From: Thermoactinomycetaceae bacterium
GTDB taxonomy: Bacteria > Bacillota > Bacilli > Thermoactinomycetales > Thermoactinomycetaceae
Assembly (NCBI GenBank): GCA_025449975.1
Contig: JANWIG010000026.1
Span: 35,622 to 99,621 of the forward strand
DNA length: 64,000 nucleotides
Direction of reading: 5' to 3'
The notes under the pieces were generated by a model. That model was not told where the DNA came from, searched no databases, and was given only the letters and a program-made list of their open reading frames with translations. Made by a program: the position numbers and the translations under genes. Numbering within the stretch: position 1 is the first letter of the stretch; each line of letters opens with the position of its first letter. Of this stretch, positions 27,295-37,834 are shown piece after piece.

Positions 27295-27606
27295 ATGAAC
27301 CGGTTGGAGAAAGGGATCCAGTTTGCTAAAAATATCAAGGTGATTGACTGGTTAAAGACAGAAATTCTTGATCATATTGCTAATTTATTTAAAGGATTAC
27401 ATTTTGCTAATCGACACTTTATTATAGATAGCTTATCTAGTCTCGTTGTCGCTACATATGTATTAGCGAGAAGAGTAGGCTTTACATTTCGTGAATTGGA
27501 TCAAGCGGTGCTTGAAAAACTAAGGGAACATAAACAAGAGGGTCACCAATTGGAACAATGGTATGGTGATCTTTCTTCACTTGAAGAGTATATGAAAAAG
27601 AGGTGA
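27295..27606 (+). CDS. MazG-like family protein
   Basis: A 103-residue, mostly helical protein resembling the small MazG-like family found near yybS in Bacillales. Segments such as WLKTEILDHIANLFKGLHFANRHFIIDSL and LARRVGFTFRELDQAVLEKLREH fit the all-alpha NTP pyrophosphohydrolase-like fold, but the EExxE metal-binding motif of active MazG enzymes is not evident, so activity is doubtful. ATG 27295 is favoured, with AAGGGGTG upstream at a long spacing; an in-frame TTG at 27274 is possible. yybS follows eight bases later. Confidence 0.7.
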   Translation: MNRLEKGIQFAKNIKVIDWLKTEILDHIANLFKGLHFANRHFIIDSLSSLVVATYVLARRVGFTFRELDQAVLEKLREHKQEGHQLEQWYGDLSSLEEYMKKR

Positions 27607-27613
27607 CCACATC

Positions 27614-28531
27614 TTGCCAGGACAACCCAAAGCTAGGAAAAAAGATTCTCTTTTGCTCCTCGGTTTATATGTTTTAATTTTTTGTCTCCTCCTATCTCCA
27701 TTTTTTCCTTTAGCTTTTTATCTATTGCCATTCCCGTTGTTTCTCCTTGTGATAACGAACCAACTTATTTATGCTATATTGATTACAGTTGTTTTTGGAG
27801 GAGTAGCCCTCTTTTCCAATGCACTGGTGATTGTTTTTATTCTGTTATTGGCTTTTGCAGTTGCTTTGGGAATGGGATCGGTCTATCGAAAAGAGAATTC
27901 GACAGGGATTGATGCTGTTTTAACTGGATTGATTGTGACCTTTGTAACCACGATGCTCTTCATGGTTGCAGCTTATTGGTATCTCCCAGCATTTCAAGAG
28001 TTCTTCACATTATGGGAAAAAGAAATTGCGAACACGAGGCTTTATTTGGAGCAGATGGGATTTAGTGACTTAGATCCATCTGTATTTCGATTAAACTTAT
28101 TTTTACCGCTCTTCCTCTTTCTGACACTGACGCCTCTTCCATTGATCACCCATTGGTTAGGAGGAAAATGGCTTGAAAAACGTAGCTTCCTAGTGAAAAA
28201 GCTACCTCCATTTAAGAATTGGCGGCTACCCAAAGTTTTTTTCCATTTTTATCTCGCTTTTATGTTGGTGTATTTTTTTACCATTGTGATGGATTCACAT
28301 TCACTAGATAATTATTTAGGGATATTATATATTTTACATGTATTATTTGTGATTCAAGGGATCTCTTTGATCACTTTCTTATTGGATGTTTGGCAGAAGA
28401 CAAAAGGATGGTTGCTACTCGTTTTCTTTGTAGTAATCACTCCAATGGTTACGCTGATTCAATTGGCGGGAGTATTGGATACGGGTTTTAAGATTCGTGA
28501 ATGGATCGTTAAATTAAAAGGTGAGAAATAG
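27614..28531 (+). CDS. yybS: YybS family membrane protein (DUF2232)
   Basis: A 305-residue polytopic membrane protein with about eight hydrophobic segments, in the position of B. subtilis yybS upstream of gdpP. The DUF2232 family resembles S-component-like membrane proteins; no substrate is known. The start is TTG at 27614 with AGAGGTGAC upstream. It is very close to the MazG-like gene, so both are probably in one transcript. gdpP follows after 156 bp. Confidence 0.88.
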   Translation: MPGQPKARKKDSLLLLGLYVLIFCLLLSPFFPLAFYLLPFPLFLLVITNQLIYAILITVVFGGVALFSNALVIVFILLLAFAVALGMGSVYRKENSTGIDAVLTGLIVTFVTTMLFMVAAYWYLPAFQEFFTLWEKEIANTRLYLEQMGFSDLDPSVFRLNLFLPLFLFLTLTPLPLITHWLGGKWLEKRSFLVKKLPPFKNWRLPKVFFHFYLAFMLVYFFTIVMDSHSLDNYLGILYILHVLFVIQGISLITFLLDVWQKTKGWLLLVFFVVITPMVTLIQLAGVLDTGFKIREWIVKLKGEK

Positions 28532-28687
28532 TGGATCGATCATGAAGAAAGGAAAGACTTTTTTGCAATAATGTCGAAATTGGCTTGCCAGTCATATATT
28601 CGCATAAAATAAGTTGGAGTACAATCAATTTTATAAGGGATTTTGCGATGATTTCCATGGTTGGGTGTAACATAAGGAGATAAGACA

Positions 28688-30658
28688 ATGCCAAGATTTA
28701 TATTCCAATACTGCTACGGATCCCATATGGTTTTATCCATGTGTTTTAGTTTGGTTCTCATCACAATCGTATCAATGTATAACTGGTTTTTCGGAATCCT
28801 TGGCTTATTATTATATGTGATTATTGGATTCATACAATATCGTGCGAGTCAAAAATTCCAAAAAAACTTTGATCATTATACGTTAAGTTTGACTGATCAA
28901 ATTGAACAAGTAAGTAAAACGACGCTCAATAAGATTCCAGTAGGTATTTTTATTTATGATCAAGACCTACAAATCGAATGGCATAATCCGTATTTAGAAG
29001 AAATAACCGGTCGTAAAGAGATGATCGGTTTGTCATTGGATGTTCTTTTTCCTGAACTAAAAGAATTAAATGATGAAAAACAACTTCCTGCTGTTCTCCA
29101 AAAAAAAGACCGTACCTTTGCCTTGTCTCATTATGCGGAGCAAAGACTTTGTTTCTTACAAGATGTGACGGAATTGGTTCAGCTGAAGCAAAGATGTGAG
29201 GATCAACGAGTTGTTCTCGGTTTTATCCTATTAGATAATCTGGATGATGTAGAACAGGGATTATCTGATCAAGAAACGGCTGTATTGGTCAGCAATGTGT
29301 GGAGTGAAATCTCCCTTTGGGCTGAGAAATATCAAATCATTTTAAAGCGTTTAGATACGGACAAAATGTTTTTTGTCGTCGAACACCATGCCTTAAAGAA
29401 GTTGATCGCTTCGAAGTTTGATATTTTGGATACGATTCGGGAAATGACCAAGCAATATAAGATTCCTGTTACACTTAGTATTGGGGCATCAACGGTAGGG
29501 GCAACGATGATCGAGAGATCACAAAATGCATATGCCGCATTGGAAATCGCCTTGGCTCGTGGCGGTGATCAAGCTGCTGTCCGCAATGAAGAAAAGATCC
29601 TTTTCTTTGGGGGGAAAACGAGTGCGATCGAGAAACGAACTCGGGTGCGGGCACGTGTGATTTCACAAACATTGGGGAACATGATAAGAGACTCCAAACG
29701 GGTCATCGTTATGGGTCATGTTCAACCGGATATGGATGCCTTAGGTGCTGCTTTGGGGGTTGTTAAATTTGCTTTGATTCATGATAGTGAAGGATACGTT
29801 GTGTTAGATGAAGTTAATCCTTCGATTGAACGGCTGGTGAAGCTGATTTATGATCATGAGTTTTTAAACGATCATATCATTTCATCGGACCAAGCTTTAC
29901 AATGGATCGAAGATGAAGGAACCTTACTCGTATTGGTGGATACACATAAGCCATCATTGGCTATCGAACCTCGTTTACTTCATAAGTCCAAACAAACGGT
30001 CGTGATTGACCATCATCGGCGCGGAGAAGATTTTGTGGATGATGCGATTCTTGTCTATCTGGAACCGTATGCTTCTTCTACTTGTGAATTGGTTACGGAA
30101 TTATTGCAGTACAAAGAAGATCAATTGGAAATGGACAGTTTGGAAGCGACTGCTCTGTTAGCAGGAATCGTGGTCGATACCAAGAATTTTGTGGTACGTG
30201 CTGGCTCACGCACGTTTGAAGCCGCTTCTTTTTTACGCCGCCATGGTGCGGACTTGACGTTAATGCAGTCACTACTTAAAGAGGATTTTCATCAGTATCT
30301 TACTCGAGCAGACTTAATAAAGAGAACGGAGCTATACAAGGACTCGATTGCGATTGCTGTCGGGCAAGAGCATCGATTTTATGATCAAATGTTAATTGCT
30401 CAGACCGCAGACACACTTCTCAATATGCAGGGAATCGTGGCTTCCTTTGTCATCTGCCGACGAGATGAAGAAGTTGTTTCTGTTAGCGCGCGCTCACATG
30501 GAGAGATAAATGTACAATTAATTATGGAGGAAATGGGCGGCGGTGGACATTTGACGAATGCAGCTTGTCAAATAAAAAATAAAAGTGTAGACAAAGTTAA
30601 GGAACAGCTGATGAATATTTTAAAAGAGATCGAGTGGGATGGAGGGGCAATGGAATGA
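28688..30658 (+). CDS. gdpP: c-di-AMP phosphodiesterase GdpP
   Basis: GdpP (YybT) hydrolyses cyclic di-AMP to pApA. The 656-residue protein has two N-terminal transmembrane helices (about 12-50), a PAS domain (about 80-125), a degenerate GGDEF domain (about 170-305) and a DHH/DHHA1 module. The latter shows [36 protein letters not shown] and the DHHA1 motif [10 protein letters not shown]. All metal-binding residues seem intact. ATG 28688 has AAGGAGAT upstream. The stop overlaps the rplI start. Confidence 0.96.
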   Translation: MPRFIFQYCYGSHMVLSMCFSLVLITIVSMYNWFFGILGLLLYVIIGFIQYRASQKFQKNFDHYTLSLTDQIEQVSKTTLNKIPVGIFIYDQDLQIEWHNPYLEEITGRKEMIGLSLDVLFPELKELNDEKQLPAVLQKKDRTFALSHYAEQRLCFLQDVTELVQLKQRCEDQRVVLGFILLDNLDDVEQGLSDQETAVLVSNVWSEISLWAEKYQIILKRLDTDKMFFVVEHHALKKLIASKFDILDTIREMTKQYKIPVTLSIGASTVGATMIERSQNAYAALEIALARGGDQAAVRNEEKILFFGGKTSAIEKRTRVRARVISQTLGNMIRDSKRVIVMGHVQPDMDALGAALGVVKFALIHDSEGYVVLDEVNPSIERLVKLIYDHEFLNDHIISSDQALQWIEDEGTLLVLVDTHKPSLAIEPRLLHKSKQTVVIDHHRRGEDFVDDAILVYLEPYASSTCELVTELLQYKEDQLEMDSLEATALLAGIVVDTKNFVVRAGSRTFEAASFLRRHGADLTLMQSLLKEDFHQYLTRADLIKRTELYKDSIAIAVGQEHRFYDQMLIAQTADTLLNMQGIVASFVICRRDEEVVSVSARSHGEINVQLIMEEMGGGGHLTNAACQIKNKSVDKVKEQLMNILKEIEWDGGAME

Positions 30659-31101
30659 AAGTAATTTTATTAAAAGATATTAAAGGCACAGGAAAAAAAG
30701 GCGATATTAAAGAAGTTGCCGAAGGTTATGCTCGTAACTATTTGATTCCACGTAAACTTGCTGTTGAAGCCAATCAGGGAAACGTAAATGCTTTAAAAGA
30801 AAAAGAGCGGATTAAAAAAGTGAAACAGCTTCAAGAGTTAGAGCAAGCAAAAAAACTAGGAGAAAAATTGGAAAACATGACTCTTACTTTAGCGACAAAA
30901 GCTGGAGAAAATGGACGAATGTTTGGCTCCATTACGGCGAAACAGATTAGCACGGAATTAAAGAAAAAGCACCAACTTACAGTTGATAAGAAAAAGATTT
31001 TATTAGATGAACCGATTCGTTCCTTAGGTGTGACCAAAGTACCCATCAAATTGCATGCGGATGTAACTGTTACGATCAATGTTCAAGTCGTTGCTCAGTA
31101 A
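30655..31101 (+). CDS. rplI: 50S ribosomal protein L9
   Basis: L9 is an elongated two-domain protein of the large subunit. The 148 residues start [37 protein letters not shown], followed by the long connecting helix and the C-terminal domain ([12 protein letters not shown] to [15 protein letters not shown]). ATG 30655 overlaps the gdpP stop and has GGAGGGG upstream; the upstream in-frame start would read through the SD. gdpP, rplI and dnaC follow the Bacillus order. Confidence 0.98.
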   Translation: MKVILLKDIKGTGKKGDIKEVAEGYARNYLIPRKLAVEANQGNVNALKEKERIKKVKQLQELEQAKKLGEKLENMTLTLATKAGENGRMFGSITAKQISTELKKKHQLTVDKKKILLDEPIRSLGVTKVPIKLHADVTVTINVQVVAQ

Positions 31102-31144
31102 TATCGAAGAAAACAGTGGATCAGAGCCCATTCGATTGGCGGCA

Positions 31145-31207
31145 AGAAGAGATATTTTTCGGGGGGACATCTACTGATATGTCCCTTCATCTCTTCTCAG
31201 CTTTTTG
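31145..31207 (+). terminator. Nested hairpin after rplI
   Basis: An inner stem GGGACAT/ATGTCCC (31164-31185) lies inside an outer stem AGAAGAGAT/ATCTCTTCT (31145-31197), followed by CAGCTTTTTGC. A likely terminator or attenuator before dnaC. Confidence 0.6.
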
Positions 31208-31292
31208 CTAAATAAGATGGAGATCGCTAGATCACCCTCGACTGAAGAGTCAGGTGTTTTTTATTGAGTTAGTTGGGAGGTGGAGAGAATCA

Positions 31293-32642
31293 ATGAGTGA
31301 CTTATTTGCTGATCGCCTTCCGCCACATAATCTGGAAGCGGAACAAGCAGTTTTAGGGGCGATTTTGATTGAACCTTCTGTCCTTCTTACGGTAAATGAA
31401 AGAATCAAGGCAGAAGATTTTTATCGTCAAGGGCATCAAAAACTTTTTCAAGCCATGAATGAATTGGCTCAAAAGGGTCAACCTGTTGATATCGTCACTT
31501 TGACTGCTGTACTGGAAGACCAGAAGTGGTTAGAGGAAGTGGGTGGAGTTGCTTATTTGACAGAATTAGCTGGGACCGTTCCCACCGCCGCTAACGTAGA
31601 CTATTATGCACAAATTGTCGAGAAAAAAGCGATTCTTCGCCGGATTATTCGGACAGCTACGCAGATCGCCACCCTGGGATATAACAGTGGAGATGATGTG
31701 ACCAGTATCATTGATGAAGCAGAACGTCGGATTTTGGATATTTCTCAAAGGCGAATGCGAGGAGGATTTGTTCAGATTGGCGAGATCCTCATGGATTCTT
31801 TTGAGCAAATCGAAGCGATGTATAATAATAAGAAAGGGCTCAAAGGGATTCCTTCCGGTTTTGTGGATCTGGATCGAATGACCTCGGGCTTTCAGCGTTC
31901 TGATCTGATCATTCTTGCTGCACGTCCAAGTATGGGAAAGACCGCATTTGCTCTCAACCTAGCTCAAAATGTCGCATTGCGTGCAGGGAAAACAGTGGCC
32001 ATATTTAATTTGGAGATGTCTGCACAACAACTGGTGACGCGGATTCTTTCCGCTGAAGCCAATATCGATGCGCAAGCATTTCGGACAGGCAGTTTAAAAG
32101 AAGAAGATTGGGAGAAACTAACCATGGCAATTGGAGCGCTGAGCGATGCGCCAATTTATATTGATGATACACCTGGGCTTACTGTATTCGATATTCGCTC
32201 CAAGTTGCGTCGCCTTCATGCGGAAAGAGAAATTGGGTTGGTTTTGATTGATTATCTCCAATTGATTTCAGGACGAAACAATGGGGAGAGTCGTCAACAG
32301 GAAATTTCCGAAATATCCCGATCTTTAAAACTGATGGCTCGTGAGTTTGATGTTCCGGTGATCGCCTTATCCCAATTATCGCGGGCAGTGGAGCAAAGGC
32401 AAGATAAACGACCGATGCTCTCCGATTTACGCGAATCTGGCTCGATCGAACAAGATGCTGATATCGTCGCCTTTTTGTATCGAGATGACTATTATAATGA
32501 AGATTCAGAGAAAAAGAATATAGCAGAGCTCATTATTGGTAAACAGAGAAATGGTCCCGTCGGAAAAGTGGAATTGCTTTTTCTTAAAAACTACAATAAA
32601 TTTTTGAGTTTGGAAATAAGAAATCAAGACTATAACGAATAA
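31293..32642 (+). CDS. dnaC: Replicative DNA helicase (DnaB family, DnaC in Bacillus)
   Basis: The hexameric helicase that unwinds DNA at the replication fork. The 449-residue product has the N-terminal primase-interacting domain (LPPHNLEAEQAVLGAILIEP) and a RecA-like domain with P-loop RPSMGKT (211-217), LIDYLQLI and the H4-type motif QDKRPMLSDLRESGSIEQDAD. No intein interrupts the P-loop. ATG 31293 is chosen because GGAGGTGGAG lies upstream and the family starts here; an in-frame start 39 bases earlier is open. It lies between rplI and purA. Confidence 0.97.
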   Translation: MSDLFADRLPPHNLEAEQAVLGAILIEPSVLLTVNERIKAEDFYRQGHQKLFQAMNELAQKGQPVDIVTLTAVLEDQKWLEEVGGVAYLTELAGTVPTAANVDYYAQIVEKKAILRRIIRTATQIATLGYNSGDDVTSIIDEAERRILDISQRRMRGGFVQIGEILMDSFEQIEAMYNNKKGLKGIPSGFVDLDRMTSGFQRSDLIILAARPSMGKTAFALNLAQNVALRAGKTVAIFNLEMSAQQLVTRILSAEANIDAQAFRTGSLKEEDWEKLTMAIGALSDAPIYIDDTPGLTVFDIRSKLRRLHAEREIGLVLIDYLQLISGRNNGESRQQEISEISRSLKLMAREFDVPVIALSQLSRAVEQRQDKRPMLSDLRESGSIEQDADIVAFLYRDDYYNEDSEKKNIAELIIGKQRNGPVGKVELLFLKNYNKFLSLEIRNQDYNE

Positions 32643-32920
32643 AAAACCATTATATCCAATTATTGTTCGTTTATTCATTGACCAATGTAGGATTCGATTG
32701 CTAAAATGAAGAAGTGATTCTTTATTTTGAACGGATGGGATAGATTTTATAAAGGAGGGAAACTGCTACAAGCCATAGGGAATTCGAAAGGGAAGGCTGT
32801 TGGTGATTAAGTCTAAATCTTTCTGAAGCGATTTACAAAGTCAGCTACGGACCATCCTTTGACGAATCGAGAAGAAATCCAATCATTCGGATTTCTTATG
32901 TGTGTTGTAGCAGGAAGAAT
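32643..32920 (+). promoter_or_regulatory. purA leader region
   Basis: A 278-bp leader. It contains a PurBox-like sequence AAACGAACAAT on the minus strand (32661-32671), a strong AAAGGAGGG near 32754 that is not followed by a usual start codon, and a hairpin AAGAAATCC/GGATTTCTT (32872-32897) just upstream of purA. PurR control is known in B. subtilis; only one half-site is visible here. Confidence 0.4.
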
Positions 32921-34207
32921 ATGTCCACAGTAGTTGTTGTAGGTACCCAATGGGGAGATGAAGGAAAAGGCAAAATAACAGACTTTTTAGCAGAGAAAGC
33001 AGAAGCTGTGGCTCGATATCAAGGCGGAAATAATGCTGGTCACACTATTGTATTTAATGGTGTTCGTTATAAATTACATATGATTCCTTCCGGTATTTTC
33101 TATAAGGAAAAAATATGTGTTTTGGGGAACGGAATGGTGATCCATCCGGAAGCGCTGGTCCGAGAATTAGACTATTTGCTTGAATATGGGATTGATCTTT
33201 CGAACTTGCGAATTTCTGACCGCGCCCATCTGATTATGCCTTATCATCTTCGTTTAGATCAAGCAGCTGAAAAACTGAAGGGCAATAATAAGATCGGAAC
33301 CACAGGAAAAGGCATTGGTCCAGCTTACATGGATAAAGCAGCTCGTGTCGGCATCCGTGTTGGTGATCTTATGGATCCAGACATTTTTGCGGAAAAACTA
33401 AAACGCAATTTAGAAGAGAAAAACCAGCTGCTAAAGCAACTTTATCAAGAAGAAGGATTTACGTTTGAAGAAATTTATGAGTCCTATATGAAATGTGCAG
33501 AACGGATTCGCCCTTATGTCACGGATACTTCTGTGGTTCTAAATGATGCGATTGACCAAGGAAAGCGGGTATTGTTTGAAGGAGCTCAAGGGGTCATGCT
33601 TGATATCGATCAAGGAACATATCCTTTTGTAACTTCATCCAATCCGGTTGCAGGTGGCGTCTGTATCGGTTCAGGTGTAGGTCCAACCAAAATCCATCAA
33701 GTGGTGGGAGTTTCGAAAGCATATACTTCTCGTGTGGGAGATGGACCCTTTCCAACCGAACTTCATGATGAAATCGGTGAACGGATTCGCAAAGTGGGGA
33801 GAGAGTATGGCACGACAACGGGACGTCCGCGCCGAGTGGGATGGTTTGATTCCGTCGTAGTCAGGCATGCCCGCCGTGTGAGTGGAATTACCAGCCTTTC
33901 TCTTAATTCCCTAGATGTTCTAACAGGACTGGAAACGGTAAAAATATGTGTTGCTTATCGTTATAAGGGGGAAATCATCGAAAACTACCCGAGCAATTTA
34001 AAAGTATTAGAGGAATGTGAGCCCGTCTACGAGGAACTACCTGGCTGGAATGAAGATATAACCAAAGTCCGTAGCTTACATGATCTTCCTTTGGCCACGC
34101 AACACTATGTTGAACGCATTACCCAGCTTACCGGGATTCCACTAGCCATTTTCTCAGTCGGTCCAGATCGGGATCAAACCATTCAAGTACGTCCTGTATA
34201 TATTTAA
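32921..34207 (+). CDS. purA: Adenylosuccinate synthetase
   Basis: PurA joins aspartate to IMP using GTP, the first step towards AMP. The 428-residue sequence starts with [20 protein letters not shown] (P-loop and catalytic Asp) followed by [10 protein letters not shown] (catalytic His), the [16 protein letters not shown] segment and [14 protein letters not shown] 32921 has AGGAAGAA upstream and gives the usual N terminus; an earlier in-frame ATG lies within the hairpin region. A strong terminator follows. Confidence 0.97.
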   Translation: MSTVVVVGTQWGDEGKGKITDFLAEKAEAVARYQGGNNAGHTIVFNGVRYKLHMIPSGIFYKEKICVLGNGMVIHPEALVRELDYLLEYGIDLSNLRISDRAHLIMPYHLRLDQAAEKLKGNNKIGTTGKGIGPAYMDKAARVGIRVGDLMDPDIFAEKLKRNLEEKNQLLKQLYQEEGFTFEEIYESYMKCAERIRPYVTDTSVVLNDAIDQGKRVLFEGAQGVMLDIDQGTYPFVTSSNPVAGGVCIGSGVGPTKIHQVVGVSKAYTSRVGDGPFPTELHDEIGERIRKVGREYGTTTGRPRRVGWFDSVVVRHARRVSGITSLSLNSLDVLTGLETVKICVAYRYKGEIIENYPSNLKVLEECEPVYEELPGWNEDITKVRSLHDLPLATQHYVERITQLTGIPLAIFSVGPDRDQTIQVRPVYI

Positions 34208-34214
34208 TATAAAT

Positions 34215-34256
34215 AAAAAAGCAACTGCCTTTTTCCAAAAGGATAGTTGCTTTTTT
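34215..34256. terminator. Terminator after purA
   Basis: AAAAAAGCAACT pairs with AGTTGCTTTTTT, giving T runs on both strands; suits the convergent purA and MFS genes. Confidence 0.9.
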
Positions 34257-34334
34257 ATATGTACAAAAACGGGATCGTCAGGATTTATGAAGCCATATAA
34301 CGTCTAAAATATAAATATAAAGAGACTTCCTCCC

Positions 34335-35564
34335 TTATTCTGTGAGCGTTTCCTTCATACGTATACGAGATAGTATTCCGGCAATGAAAGGAAGCGAGGA
34401 GACAAGTCCAATTGCCCAAGTTACGCCCATAAAGTCTGCTATGATCCCTGCAATCAATGCTCCAAAAGCATAGCCGCTATCTCTCCAAAACCGATATACT
34501 CCCATCGAAGATGCGCGCCAATGAGGAGCAGCAATATCTCCGATTGCTGCTTGTAATGTGGGATAGACCATCGCCGTACCTAATCCGAGTAGGATTGCTC
34601 CCACAACCCATAGGGAGAAACTGTCGACAATGAGAATAAACCAAAGTGCGATGGCTTGCGTCCACATGCCATAGACAATGAACTTTTTCCTTCCGATTTT
34701 ATCACTGAGAAAACCGGTAAACAATTGAAAGAATCCCCATGCAGCGGGATATAGCGCCACGATGGTTCCGATTTGGCTGATGTTTAAGCCAGCGGTAGTA
34801 AAATAGATGGGAAAGAGTCCCCATGCCATTCCATCTTTTAAGTTTGTCGTTAAACCTGAAAAACTGATTGCTGAGAGATTTCGATCTTTCCATGTTGTTA
34901 ATATAAAAACTTCTTTCCATGAGATGCTTTTATTCGCTTTGTTAGCCATTGAATGCTTTTGAATCTGGGATTTTAGGTGTTGATGCGTATCTTTTACAAT
35001 CAAAGATAATAATATCCCAACCATTGCGATTCCAATACCAATATAAAATGGTTCTGGTCTTAATGAATAGGTAGAAGCCATATAACCGGAAACAGCGGCG
35101 AATAATGACACACCTAAATATCCTGAGAATTCATTTAGTCCTACTGCAGTTCCTCTTTGGTGTTCCGTAGAGAGGTCTATTTTCATGTTGACTGTCATTG
35201 ACCATGTTAACCCTTGATTGATACCTAGAAGGATATTTGCAAAGACGATGACCCACCATGCATGGGCAAAGATAATGAGGATCGGTACAAATAATCCAAT
35301 AATCCAGCCGATAAAAAGTACTTTTTTTCGCCCAAATTGATCTGCTATTTGTCCTGCAAAGTAATTGACAATCGCTTTCGAAAATCCAAAGCTGATAATA
35401 AAAGAGAGTGCAGCACTCGTTGAGGCTAAACCAAAGTGCTCTTCGCCTAATAATGGTAAAATCGTTCGTTCAATTCCAACCATCGAACCGACAAATAGGT
35501 TTGTTGCGACCAATAGAATAAATTGAAATAGATTTTCCCTTATACCGATCTTAGGCTGACTCAT
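34335..35564 (-). CDS. MFS transporter
   Basis: A 409-residue major facilitator protein with about twelve hydrophobic segments. The MFS loop motif is seen as GQIADQFGRKKVLFIGW between helices 2 and 3 and again as GFLSDKIGRKKFIVYG in the second half. The segment TVNMKIDLSTEHQRGTAVGLNEFSGYLGVS is typical of drug or metabolite efflux members, but the substrate cannot be told. ATG 35564 has GAGGAGA upstream. It and the asparaginase gene separate purA from rlmH. Confidence 0.88.
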   Translation of the reverse strand: MSQPKIGIRENLFQFILLVATNLFVGSMVGIERTILPLLGEEHFGLASTSAALSFIISFGFSKAIVNYFAGQIADQFGRKKVLFIGWIIGLFVPILIIFAHAWWVIVFANILLGINQGLTWSMTVNMKIDLSTEHQRGTAVGLNEFSGYLGVSLFAAVSGYMASTYSLRPEPFYIGIGIAMVGILLSLIVKDTHQHLKSQIQKHSMANKANKSISWKEVFILTTWKDRNLSAISFSGLTTNLKDGMAWGLFPIYFTTAGLNISQIGTIVALYPAAWGFFQLFTGFLSDKIGRKKFIVYGMWTQAIALWFILIVDSFSLWVVGAILLGLGTAMVYPTLQAAIGDIAAPHWRASSMGVYRFWRDSGYAFGALIAGIIADFMGVTWAIGLVSSLPFIAGILSRIRMKETLTE

Positions 35565-36136
35565 GAAATTCTCCTCTGATTGTAATAAAAAGCGATAAAT
35601 GGATCATGTAATCTTAATTAGGATCAACGATATAAAGACTAGATATTCAAGAACCATACTGATCGATTTGATCCAGTATTTATATTTCATGGAATAATGT
35701 ATATATGATAAGGTGAGAGCATACCATATAATATGATGATAGCAAAGTAGCCCCATTGGTCTTGAGGATGATTCCCAACCCACTGGTACGCTCCTATTAT
35801 CTTACTATAGTATGGAAATATTTACAAATTATAAGTGTTTGCTAATGATACTGTTCTCCGTCCATTTTCGATTTAAGAAAAATCCTCTTCCTCCTATTCA
35901 AGAACAGCAGCAGATTCATCGAGGAGACCCTGTATGGAGTCTCCTTATTATGTTACGAACGAATGACTTCGAACTTTATATATAGAGTGTATTTATAGAA
36001 AAACACTACCTATTTGGAATATGTTTCTCCACAAAATGGCTAAGTGTGGTTTCTTCTTTAAAGAAATCCAAATCAATCTCCTTAGTAATACATATTTAAT
36101 CATTGCTCAGCCCAACGATATAAATCCGTTCATTTC
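35565..36136. other. 572-bp spacer between MFS and asparaginase-like genes
   Basis: No gene is seen on either strand. A seven-pair hairpin AGGAGAC/GTCTCCT at 35922-35945 is the main structure; on the plus strand it is followed by TATTATG and not a T run. A/T-rich sequence elsewhere. Confidence 0.5.
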
Positions 36137-37126
36137 TCAATAATGATGGAAAACATTCTGAATGGACTCTCGATCGGAATACAATAGTAATGATAATAAA
36201 AGTAAAATCCGCGCCTTTTGGGGATTTAGATTATCCCCACTTATTGCCTTTAGTCGATCATAAGGCTTAATATCAATTACTCGGCCATTTCCGACTCTGC
36301 TGCTCCGGACAACATGTATTCCCTTTTCCACGGCATTTCGAAGTGCTTCTTCTTCATCTTTTGAAAATCTTCCCGCTCCTGTACCTGCGATGACAATCCC
36401 ATGATATTGATTGCTTTCTACTATATAATTAATTAAATTTCCATTTGAACCCGCATAGGAATACACAATCTCAACGTTTGGCAAGGAGTTTATTGGGATT
36501 CTTGAAAACTCAGAATTTATCGTATGTCTTCTTGATGGTTCACGGTAATAAATAATCTCATGTGCTGCATCAATGTAACCTAAGCATCCAAAGATCCCCG
36601 ATTGAAAGCCATTCACATCATATGTATCCGTTTTAGTTACTTCCCGTGCACTATGAATCTTATTATTAAAAGCTACTAAAACACCTTTTCCATATGAGTC
36701 TGGATGAACCGCAACTCTGACAGCATTGATTAAGTTTAGTTGAGCATCAGAGCTAATGGCTGTATAAGGGCGTTGAGAGCCAACAAGTACGATTGGTTTC
36801 GAGCTGTTTATCGTTAAATGTAAAAAATATGCGGTTTCCTCTAATGTATTCGTTCCATGAGTAATAACTGCTCCATCTAATCCTTTTTCGTTTAAATAAT
36901 ATTCCATATCATTTTTTAATTTTATCCAATGTGTTCCTTTAATTTGTGTACTACTGACATTGTCAACCTGTAACACTTTTATTTCAGCTATTTCTTTTAA
37001 CTCAGGTATATTTTCTAAGTAAAATTCCCCTTGAAGTAAACCAGATGTATAATCTTTTAAATCTAATCGATTATGCCCCTGTGCAGAAATGGTACCACCT
37101 AATGTAATTAGCAGTATTTTCTTCAT
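36137..37126 (-). CDS. Asparaginase family protein (possible altered active site)
   Basis: A 329-residue member of the bacterial L-asparaginase family, which hydrolyses asparagine to aspartate and ammonia. The first catalytic segment is LITLGGTISAQG (T12). The second reads THGTNTLEET (89-98), where the usual motif is HGTDT: the Asp of the catalytic Thr-Asp-Lys triad is Asn here. The later Lys segment (NNKIHSAREVTKTDTY) is kept. No signal peptide, so it is cytoplasmic. ATG 37126 has CGGAGGG upstream. It is close to rlmH (50 bp) and possibly in one unit with it. Confidence 0.82.
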   Translation of the reverse strand: MKKILLITLGGTISAQGHNRLDLKDYTSGLLQGEFYLENIPELKEIAEIKVLQVDNVSSTQIKGTHWIKLKNDMEYYLNEKGLDGAVITHGTNTLEETAYFLHLTINSSKPIVLVGSQRPYTAISSDAQLNLINAVRVAVHPDSYGKGVLVAFNNKIHSAREVTKTDTYDVNGFQSGIFGCLGYIDAAHEIIYYREPSRRHTINSEFSRIPINSLPNVEIVYSYAGSNGNLINYIVESNQYHGIVIAGTGAGRFSKDEEEALRNAVEKGIHVVRSSRVGNGRVIDIKPYDRLKAISGDNLNPQKARILLLLSLLLYSDRESIQNVFHHY

Positions 37127-37176
37127 TTTTCCCTCCGGTAGTCAAGCGAAAGTGATTATTATTTCTTAAATCACCT

Positions 37177-37656
37177 TTACTTATGATAGGTTTCCCCGCG
37201 GTTGATTTTAAAAGCGCGATAGATTTGTTCGAGTAAAAAGACACGGATGAGCTGATGCGGAAAGGTCATTTTGGAAAAAGAGAGGAGAAGATCTGCCCGT
37301 TGTAAAACCTCAGAGGAGAGTCCATAAGAGCCCCCGATGATAAAAGTAAGGTGACTTTTTCCATAAGTAGCTAAATGATCCAGTTTCTGTGCAAAAGCTT
37401 CCGAAGTAAAGGATTTTCCTTCGATGGCTAGAGCAATCAGGTAAGTATCTGGATGCAGTGCTTTTAATATTCTTCTTCCTTCTTTTTCTAAAATCAAGTT
37501 TATTTCCGCTTGAGTGGTGGGCTCTGCGGATTTTTCTTCTGCTAACTCAGAGATTTCGATTTTACTATAGGAGTTTAGACGTTTTAGGTATTCTGATACG
37601 GCTTGTTTTAAGTATTTTTCCTTTAGCTTACCGATCGCAATGATTTGTATGCGCAT
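37177..37656 (-). CDS. rlmH: 23S rRNA (pseudouridine1915-N3)-methyltransferase RlmH
   Basis: RlmH is a SPOUT methyltransferase acting on the 70S ribosome. The complete 159-residue sequence is present: MRIQIIAIGKLKEKYLKQAVSEYLKRL at the N terminus, the SAM-binding trefoil-knot segment LTFIIGGSYGLSSEVLQRAD, and LSFSKMTFPHQLIRVFLLEQIYRAFKINRGETYHK. In B. subtilis it closes the wal-htrC region, as here. It overlaps the upstream CxxH/CxxC gene. Confidence 0.97.
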   Translation of the reverse strand: MRIQIIAIGKLKEKYLKQAVSEYLKRLNSYSKIEISELAEEKSAEPTTQAEINLILEKEGRRILKALHPDTYLIALAIEGKSFTSEAFAQKLDHLATYGKSHLTFIIGGSYGLSSEVLQRADLLLSFSKMTFPHQLIRVFLLEQIYRAFKINRGETYHK

Positions 37657-37834
37657 GCTTTTCCTCCTGTTGGGTCATCAATTGATAAACAGGTGTTCGT
37701 TTGCACCAATGACAATGCACCGTTTTTTCATCAGAAGAGGGGATAAAAGGTTCTAAAAGCGGTGCCACTTGATATTGATCGATAACATCCTCGATGATGT
37801 AGTCGATATGTTCCTCGCAAGAAAACCAAACCAT
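37628..37834 (-). CDS. CxxH/CxxC small protein
   Basis: A 68-residue protein with the pattern SCEEHIDYIIEDVID near the start and VHCHWCKRTPVY in the middle, matching the CxxH/CxxC family seen next to rlmH in Bacillales. The Cys/His pattern suggests metal binding; its function is not known. ATG 37834 has GGAAGGATG upstream. Its 3' end overlaps the 5' end of rlmH by 29 bases, so the two are co-translated. Confidence 0.85.
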   Translation of the reverse strand: MVWFSCEEHIDYIIEDVIDQYQVAPLLEPFIPSSDEKTVHCHWCKRTPVYQLMTQQEEKHAHTNHCDR

